10,989 nucleotides of DNA from Collinsella sp. (GTDB lineage: Bacteria; Actinomycetota; Coriobacteriia; Coriobacteriales; Coriobacteriaceae). The notes below the pieces were generated by a model. It made no database searches. It was not told the origin of the DNA and was given only the letters and a program-made list of their open reading frames with translations. Shown one piece after another: positions 6,196 through 10,989 of this stretch. The stretch lies in NCBI GenBank assembly GCA_022728415.1, contig JAIJJM010000035.1:1-10989 (forward strand), in the 5' to 3' direction. The position numbers and the translations under genes are program-made. Each line of letters begins with the position of its first letter. Positions within the stretch are counted from its first letter, which is position 1.

Positions 6196-7707
6196 ATGGC
6201 TACGTTCTTTCCCGGTGAGTCCCACACGTTTTCGGAGTATCTGCTGGTCCCTGGTTACTCGTCCTCGCAGTGCATCCCCAACAACGTCTCTCTCAAGACG
6301 CCGCTAACCCGCTTCAAGCGCGGTGAGAAGCCGGCAATCACCCTGAACATCCCCATGGTTTCTGCCATCATGCAGTCCGTCTCGGGCGTCGACATGGGTG
6401 TCGCGCTCGCTACTGAGGGTGGCCTGTCCTTCATCTATGGTTCCCAGACCCCCGAGTCCGAGGCCGCCATGGTCAAGGCCGTCAAGGATCACAAGGCCGG
6501 CTTCGTTCAGTCCGATTCTACGCTGACCCCCGATATGACCATGGAGCAGGTCATCGAGCTCAAGGATAAGACCGGTCACTCCACTATGCCGGTCACCGAC
6601 GACGGCACTCCCAGGGGCAAGCTCCTGGGTATCGTCACCAGCCGTGACTATCGCCCCAGCCGCGATGACCACCAGAAGAAGGTCTCCGAGTTTATGACCC
6701 CGCGTGAGCAGCTCATCGTGGGCGACAAGAACATTAGCCTCAAGGTTGCCAACGACGTCATCTGGGACAACAAGCTCAACGCCCTGCCCATCGTCGACGA
6801 CAACGATCACCTCATGGGTATCGTCTTCCGCAAGGACTACGACAGCCACAAGACCAACCCCAACGAGCTACTCGATGGCGATAAGCGCTACATGGTCGGT
6901 GCCGGCATCAACACCCGCGACTATGCCGAGCGCGTGCCGCTGCTCATCGAGGCCGGTGCCGACGTCCTGTGCATCGACTCTTCCGAGGGCTTCAGCGAGT
7001 GGCAGAAGCGCACCATCGAGTGGATCCGCGCCAACTACGGCGAGGACGTCAAGGTCGGCGCCGGTAACGTCGTCGACGCCGAGGGCTTCCGCTTCCTGGC
7101 CGACAGCGGTGCCGACTTCATCAAGGTCGGTATCGGCGGCGGTTCCATCTGCATCACCCGCGAGACCAAGGGCATCGGCCGTGGCCAGGCCACCGCACTG
7201 ATCGACGTCTGCCGCGCTCGCGACGAGTACTACGAGGAGACCGGCGTCTACGTGCCCGTGTGCTCCGACGGCGGTATCGTCTACGATTACCACATGACGC
7301 TCGCCCTTGCCATGGGTGCCGACTTTATGATGCTGGGCCGTTACTTCGCCCGCTTTGACGAGAGCCCGACCGAGCGCGTCAACGTCAACGGCCAGTACAT
7401 GAAGGAGTACTGGGGCGAGGGTTCCGCGCGTGCCCGCAACTGGCAGCGCTATGACCTGGGCGGCGCCGCGAAGCTCAGCTTCGTCGAGGGCGTCGATTCC
7501 TACGTCCCGTACGCCGGCTCCCTCAAGGACGGCGTGGGCGGCACGCTTTACAAGGTTAAGTCTACGATGTGCAACTGCGGTGCCCTCTCGATTCCCGAGC
7601 TCCAGGAAAAGGCACGCCTAACGCTGGTCAGCTCCACCTCCATCGTCGAAGGCGGCGCCCACGATGTGGTCGTGAAAGACTCCCAGCAGAGCGTTTCCTA
7701 TCGATAA
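6196..7707 (+). CDS. guaB: IMP dehydrogenase, Tritrichomonas-like form
   Basis: This enzyme oxidises IMP to XMP with NAD, the committed step of guanine nucleotide synthesis in the cytoplasm. The TIM-barrel catalytic loop has the nucleophile C319 in [18 protein letters not shown], and the flap has the R418-Y419 dyad in NWQRYDLGG. Two CBS repeats are inserted at about residues 104-222 (for example [19 protein letters not shown] and [16 protein letters not shown]). The protein is 503 residues. Start ATG 6196 follows AAAGGAGA with good spacing. From memory, the length, cysteine and Arg-Tyr numbering, and long stretches such as [20 protein letters not shown] coincide with the IMP dehydrogenase of the protozoan Tritrichomonas foetus rather than with the usual bacterial GuaB loop (GSICTTR). 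That enzyme has been proposed to be of bacterial origin. The gene ends with a terminator 50 bases downstream and appears monocistronic. Confidence 0.93.
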   Translation: MATFFPGESHTFSEYLLVPGYSSSQCIPNNVSLKTPLTRFKRGEKPAITLNIPMVSAIMQSVSGVDMGVALATEGGLSFIYGSQTPESEAAMVKAVKDHKAGFVQSDSTLTPDMTMEQVIELKDKTGHSTMPVTDDGTPRGKLLGIVTSRDYRPSRDDHQKKVSEFMTPREQLIVGDKNISLKVANDVIWDNKLNALPIVDDNDHLMGIVFRKDYDSHKTNPNELLDGDKRYMVGAGINTRDYAERVPLLIEAGADVLCIDSSEGFSEWQKRTIEWIRANYGEDVKVGAGNVVDAEGFRFLADSGADFIKVGIGGGSICITRETKGIGRGQATALIDVCRARDEYYEETGVYVPVCSDGGIVYDYHMTLALAMGADFMMLGRYFARFDESPTERVNVNGQYMKEYWGEGSARARNWQRYDLGGAAKLSFVEGVDSYVPYAGSLKDGVGGTLYKVKSTMCNCGALSIPELQEKARLTLVSSTSIVEGGAHDVVVKDSQQSVSYR

Positions 7708-7756
7708 GGTTGGAGCTACATATCAAAGGTTGAGCATCAACCACGTTATTTAGATA

Positions 7757-7800
7757 AAGCGAGATGCATGCAAGTCGCAGGCATCTCGCTTGTTGTATTT
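7757..7800 (+). terminator. Intrinsic terminator after guaB
   Basis: AAGCGAGATGC (7757-7767) pairs perfectly with GCATCTCGCTT (7781-7791) around a 13-base loop. The stem is followed by TGTTGTATTT, a moderately T-rich tract. It sits 50 bases after the guaB stop. Confidence 0.7.
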
Positions 7801-7808
7801 GCTATCAT
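7800..7808 (+). promoter_or_regulatory. Extended -10 promoter candidate for leuS
   Basis: TGCTATCAT matches the extended -10 pattern TGnTATAAT with one mismatch. No good -35 is visible 16-18 bases upstream, which extended -10 promoters tolerate. It lies directly after the guaB terminator. It would start transcription near 7814-7816, giving a leuS leader of about 150 nt that contains the whole foldback at 7826-7944. Confidence 0.4.
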
Positions 7809-7825
7809 CAGTCAAGTTAACCTTA

Positions 7826-7944
7826 GGGTCGGTCGGTTTGGCTTTGTTCGCTACAAGTTCCGCACGCAAAGAAGAGCACTTAATGTGCTCTTCGTCTTGC
7901 GCAGGACTGTCCGCAGTAGCGTATAAAGCCAAACCGACCGACCC
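7826..7944 (+). ncRNA. Long foldback structure in the probable leuS leader
   Basis: The arms 7826-7845 and 7925-7944 are perfectly complementary over 20 bp (GGGTCGG at the outer end, GGCTTT at the inner end). Pairing continues with one wobble, one pair and one mismatch into CGCTAC (7849-7854) with GTAGCG (7916-7921). Further inside, AGTTCC can pair with GGACT (one bulge), GCAA with TTGC, and GAAGAGCAC (7871-7879) with GTGCTCTTC (7885-7893) around a TTAAT loop. Almost the entire 119 nt therefore folds into one rod. It ends 23 bases before the leuS ATG. There is no T tract and no T-box sequence of the GGACCGCG type. It may be a cis-acting leader or an inserted palindromic element. Confidence 0.5.
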
Positions 7945-7967
7945 CAGCTAAGATTAAAGGAGCTGAT

Positions 7968-10544
7968 ATGTGCGATTGCACAGATCATAAGGACGAGATC
8001 CCTGCCTACGACGCGCAGGCCATTGAGTCCAAGTGGATGAAGGCCTGGGAGGACTCCGACCTCTTTGCCGTCGACACCGACGATAGTAAGCCCAAGAAGT
8101 ACGTGCTCGAGATGTTCCCGTATCCGTCGGGCGACCTTCACATGGGCCATGCGCGCAACTACACCATCGGCGACGCCATGGCCCGTCAGGCCCGCATGCG
8201 CGGCTACGACGTGCTGCACCCCATCGGCTTCGATGCCTTTGGCCTGCCCGCCGAGAATGCCGCCATCAAGCACAACACGCAGGCTGCCGCCTGGACGTAT
8301 AAGAACATGGATCAGGCGCTTGCCACGATGAGGCGCATGGGCTTCTCCTACGATCTGGATCGCATGGTTAAGACCTGCAGCCCCGACTATTACCGCTGGG
8401 GCCAGTGGATCTTTGAGAAGATGTGGGAAAAGGGCCTGGTCTACCGCAAGAAGAACCCGGTCAACTGGTGCCCTACCTGCAAGACTGTTCTTGCCAACGA
8501 GCAGGTCACCGAGGGCAAGTGCTGGCGCTGCGGCACCGAGCCCGAGAAGCGCGACCTTGAGCAGTGGTACTTCAAGATCACCGAGTACTCCCAGGAGCTG
8601 CTCGACGACCTGGAGAAGCTTCCCGGCTGGCCCGAGCGCGTCAAGCAGATGCAGGCCAACTGGATCGGTCGCTCCGAGGGCGCCGAGGTCGACTTTACCC
8701 TGTGCGACAAGGATGGGGAGCCCATTGAGGGCGACGAGGGCAAGATCACCGTCTTCACCACGCGTGCCGATACCCTCTTTGGCGTCTCCTTCTTTGTCCT
8801 GGCTCCCGAGTACGCTCGTCTGCACGAGCTCGTCGAGGGCACGGAGTACGAGGAGGCCGTCACCAAGATCGTCGAGGATTCCAAGCACATCTCTGCCGTC
8901 GAGCGTGCCCAGGGCACTCTCGAGAAGCACGGTGCCTTTACCGGCCGCTATGTGGTGAACCCCGTCAACGGCGAGAAGGTCCCCGTGTGGGTTGCCGATT
9001 ATGTCGTTGCCGACTACGGCACCGGCGCCGTCATGGCCGTCCCCTGCGGCGACCAGCGCGACTTTGAGTTTGCCCGCAAGTACGACCTGCCGATCGTCCC
9101 GATCATCCTTGACGATGAAGATCGCGCTGCCGTCGAGGCCAGCGGCGAGACCATCGATACCTTCCATGCCGAGACCGTCGACTGGGATTGCGCCCACGCT
9201 GCCGAGGGTACGCTCGTCCAGTCCGGCAAGTACACCGGCATGCGTGGCGGTAAGCACTCCGAGGGCGAGGCTGCCATCGTGGCCGACCTCGAGACCATGG
9301 GCTGTGGTCGTCGCAAGGTCGAGTTCCGCCTGCGCGACTGGCTCATCAGCCGCCAGCGCTATTGGGGTAACCCCATCCCGGCCATCCACTGCGAGCACTG
9401 CGGCATTGTGCCCGTTCCCGAAGATCAGCTGCCGGTGACGCTGCCCGAGAACCTGGATCTGGGCGCCGGCGAGACCCTCGCCGAGTGCAAGGACTTCTAC
9501 GAGACCACCTGCCCGGTCTGCGGCCGCCCGGCCAAGCGCGAGACCGATACCATGGACACCTTCACCTGCTCCAGCTGGTATTACCTGCGCTATACCGACC
9601 CGCACAACACCGAGCTGCCCTTCTCCCGCGAGGCGGCAGACCGCTGGATGCCTGTCGATAACTACATCGGTGGTATCGAGCACGCCATTCTGCACCTGCT
9701 CTACAGCCGCTTCTTTACCAAGGCGCTGCGCGACCTGGGCCTGCTGAGCGTGGACGAGCCCTTTACCAACCTGCTGTGCCAGGGCATGGTCAAGGACGAG
9801 AACGGCGACACCATGTCCAAGTCCAAGGGCAACGTCGTGCCCCCGAGCTCGGTCATCGAGCCCTACGGCGCCGACACCATGCGTCTGGCGATCCTGTTTA
9901 TCGCCCCGCCCGAGAAGGACTTCGACTGGGATCCCAAGGCCGTCGAGGGCGCCAACCGCTTTATCAAGCGCGCCTGGCGTATCGTGTGGCAGCTCGTCCA
10001 GTCGGGTGACGCCGGCGTGGCCTTTGACAAGACCATCCTTGATGAGGTTGCGATGAAGCTCTATCGCGAGCGTCACCGCACCATCGCCAAGTGCACCGAG
10101 GACTTCGACCGTGGCCAGTTCAACACCGCCATCTCGGCCGTCATGGAGCTCGTCAACGCGGCGAGCGCCTACCTCAACGCCACCGAGGATGCCGACCGCG
10201 ACAAGGCGCTGTGCTACGGCGTGGCCAAGGACATCGTGAGCGTCCTGGCGCCCATCTGCCCGTTCTGGGCCGACGAGCTGTGGCACGAGGCACTCGGCTG
10301 CGAGGGCAACGCCTATACCGCCGCCTGGCCCGAGTTCGACCTGGCCGAGTCCATCGAGGACACCGTGCAGATCGTCGTCCAGGTGCTCGGTAAGGTCCGT
10401 GGCCGCATCGACGTGGCCCGCGATGCCTCCAACGAGGAGATGCAGGCTGCCGCCGAGGAAGCCGTTGCCAAGTGGCTCGAGGGCAAGACGGTCGTCAAGG
10501 CCATCTGCGTGCCCGGCAAGCTCGTCAACCTTGTTGTCAAGTAG
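7968..10544 (+). CDS. leuS: Leucyl-tRNA synthetase
   Basis: This class I aminoacyl-tRNA synthetase charges tRNA-Leu with leucine in the cytoplasm. The HIGH motif is H58-MGH-61 in [14 protein letters not shown], and the second signature is TMSKSKG at 615-621, with T in the first position where K is usual. The catalytic lysine of MSKSK (K618/K620 region) is kept. Two zinc-ribbon cysteine sets are visible: C168/C171 with C185/C188, and C475/C478 with C515/C518. The CP1 editing domain (about 225-420) has TTRADT at 264-269 and the conserved DQRD at 362-365. The residues before DQRD are C-G, where G-H or A-H is common. The C-terminal domain reads [13 protein letters not shown], as in bacterial LeuRS. 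The 858 residues match the family (about 805-880). ATG 7968 follows AAAGGAG with good spacing. The gene is preceded by a long foldback leader and followed by a terminator. Confidence 0.96.
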   Translation: MCDCTDHKDEIPAYDAQAIESKWMKAWEDSDLFAVDTDDSKPKKYVLEMFPYPSGDLHMGHARNYTIGDAMARQARMRGYDVLHPIGFDAFGLPAENAAIKHNTQAAAWTYKNMDQALATMRRMGFSYDLDRMVKTCSPDYYRWGQWIFEKMWEKGLVYRKKNPVNWCPTCKTVLANEQVTEGKCWRCGTEPEKRDLEQWYFKITEYSQELLDDLEKLPGWPERVKQMQANWIGRSEGAEVDFTLCDKDGEPIEGDEGKITVFTTRADTLFGVSFFVLAPEYARLHELVEGTEYEEAVTKIVEDSKHISAVERAQGTLEKHGAFTGRYVVNPVNGEKVPVWVADYVVADYGTGAVMAVPCGDQRDFEFARKYDLPIVPIILDDEDRAAVEASGETIDTFHAETVDWDCAHAAEGTLVQSGKYTGMRGGKHSEGEAAIVADLETMGCGRRKVEFRLRDWLISRQRYWGNPIPAIHCEHCGIVPVPEDQLPVTLPENLDLGAGETLAECKDFYETTCPVCGRPAKRETDTMDTFTCSSWYYLRYTDPHNTELPFSREAADRWMPVDNYIGGIEHAILHLLYSRFFTKALRDLGLLSVDEPFTNLLCQGMVKDENGDTMSKSKGNVVPPSSVIEPYGADTMRLAILFIAPPEKDFDWDPKAVEGANRFIKRAWRIVWQLVQSGDAGVAFDKTILDEVAMKLYRERHRTIAKCTEDFDRGQFNTAISAVMELVNAASAYLNATEDADRDKALCYGVAKDIVSVLAPICPFWADELWHEALGCEGNAYTAAWPEFDLAESIEDTVQIVVQVLGKVRGRIDVARDASNEEMQAAAEEAVAKWLEGKTVVKAICVPGKLVNLVVK

Positions 10545-10573
10545 ATGCCGCGCGCATAGTTGACGCACGAAAG

Positions 10574-10608
10574 ACGAGGGGCGATTCCGCTCGGGTCGCC
10601 CCCGTTTT
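10574..10608 (+). terminator. Intrinsic terminator after leuS
   Basis: ACG-GGGGCGA (10574-10584, with A10577 bulged) pairs with TCGCCCC-CGT (10596-10605) around an 11-base loop, followed by TTTT. It lies 29 bases after the leuS stop. Confidence 0.6.
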
Positions 10609-10694
10609 CACTTGCCCTCCTGGGTGCCTGCGGTCAATTGTTCTATTCTTGTGGAGATGCTGTGGGCACGCTGACCTGCGAATTTCCGTATCGC

Positions 10695-10723
10695 TTGCAC
10701 GTTTGTGCAGGTATTGGTATAGT
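10695..10723 (+). promoter_or_regulatory. Sigma-70 type promoter with extended -10, upstream of rimP
   Basis: TTGCAC (10695-10700) and TATAGT (10718-10723) are separated by exactly 17 bases. TG at 10715-10716 makes an extended -10 (TGGTATAGT), one mismatch from consensus. The -35 is only half consensus. Transcription would begin near 10730, about 20 bases before the leader terminator and 70 bases before the rimP ATG. Confidence 0.6.
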
Positions 10724-10748
10724 TTGCTTGCAAATGAAGTTGTAATTG

Positions 10749-10781
10749 AAAGAAGTGGGGTTTCGGCCCCGCTTCTTTTTT
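10749..10781 (+). terminator. Leader terminator between promoter and rimP
   Basis: AGAAGTGGGG (10751-10760) pairs with CCCCGCTTCT (10767-10776) with one G-U wobble, extendable by two A-T pairs, around the loop TTTCGG. Six T (10775 onward, after the C) follow. It lies between the extended -10 promoter and the rimP ribosome site, so it should act as an attenuator or end a very short RNA of about 50 nt. Confidence 0.85.
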
Positions 10782-10801
10782 GTATGGATGGAGGTGCCGC
10801 A

Positions 10802-10989
10802 ATGGTCAAGACCAAGACCGAGCAGGCGATTATCGACGCGCTCGAGGCCGTCGCTCCCCAGCACGATGTCGACATTGTCGACGTGGAGCTCGTGGGCGCC
10901 ACCAAGGCCCCCTGTGTGCGTGTGCGTATCGAGGGTGCCGAGGGCCAGAGCCTGTCGCTCAACGACGTCACGGCCAATACCAAGTGGGT
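10802..10989 (+). CDS. rimP: Ribosome maturation factor RimP, N-terminal part (runs off the window)
   Basis: The frame from ATG 10802 is open to the right edge (62 codons plus two bases). It encodes the start of RimP, a cytoplasmic 30S ribosome assembly factor. The family pattern is visible: a first helix (EQAIIDALEAVA), then VDIVDVELVGA, then the strand-rich CVRVRIEGAEG, then LSLNDVTANTKWV, corresponding to the usual I-x-L-x-D-C/V region that begins the second helix. GGAGG (10790-10794) lies seven bases before the ATG. In most bacteria rimP is followed by nusA and infB; that is expected but cannot be seen here. Codon use is strongly GC-ending like leuS. Confidence 0.85.
   Translation, partial: MVKTKTEQAIIDALEAVAPQHDVDIVDVELVGATKAPCVRVRIEGAEGQSLSLNDVTANTKW

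Noticed and set aside
7883..7951. 22-codon leader peptide before leuS
   Set aside because: Only one leucine codon and a poor ribosome site, so classical leucine attenuation is not supported.
7815..7967. T-box riboswitch before leuS
   Set aside because: No T-box consensus and no terminator/antiterminator pair with a T tract were found.
7851..10568. Very long minus-strand open frame (905 codons) antisense to leuS
   Set aside because: It is a GC-rich shadow of leuS; its translation is low-complexity (rich in D, G, H, L, V) with no domain, and leuS on the other strand has all catalytic motifs.
10560..10745. 61-codon plus-strand frame between leuS and rimP
   Set aside because: It runs through the leuS terminator and the rimP promoter and has no ribosome site.

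Overview
The window looks like chromosomal DNA of a high-GC gut actinomycete of the class Coriobacteriia, most likely Collinsella or a close relative. This is inferred from the GC-rich codon use, the protein families present and remembered similarity; no database search was run. It holds seven genes: one 5'-broken, one running off the right edge, five apparently complete. All are on the plus strand except one small regulator.

Region 1 (1-4282) is a sucrose-use locus. A LacI-family regulator has lost its DNA-binding head. It is followed by a pair of identical 15-bp LacI-type operators, a sucrose PTS permease (EIIBC, scrA-like), an intrinsic terminator, a GH32 sucrose-6-phosphate hydrolase (scrB-like) and a second strong terminator. 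The permease would import sucrose as sucrose-6-phosphate and the hydrolase would split it to glucose-6-phosphate and fructose. The regulator should have bound the twin operators, but the reading frame seen here cannot encode a helix-turn-helix. The DNA replacing the missing 5' end carries a perfect hairpin.

Region 2 (4301-6002) holds a degenerate member of the Cys/Met-metabolism PLP enzyme family that lacks the Schiff-base lysine and other cofactor motifs. After it comes a 361-bp gene-free stretch with a perfect 33-bp inverted repeat and a second repeat-like block. A convergent minus-strand gene encodes a single-domain ModE-type winged-helix regulator.

Region 3 (6003-10989) is housekeeping. 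It has an IMP dehydrogenase strikingly like the enzyme of the protozoan Tritrichomonas foetus, then leucyl-tRNA synthetase preceded by a 119-nt near-continuous hairpin in its probable leader, then the first 62 codons of rimP. Between a candidate promoter and the rimP start lies a complete intrinsic terminator, suggesting attenuation of the rimP-nusA type operon.

No tRNA, rRNA, CRISPR array or intact transposase was seen. The most unusual material is the headless regulator with its junction, the lysine-less PLP-fold protein, the foldback repeats, and the leuS and rimP leaders.
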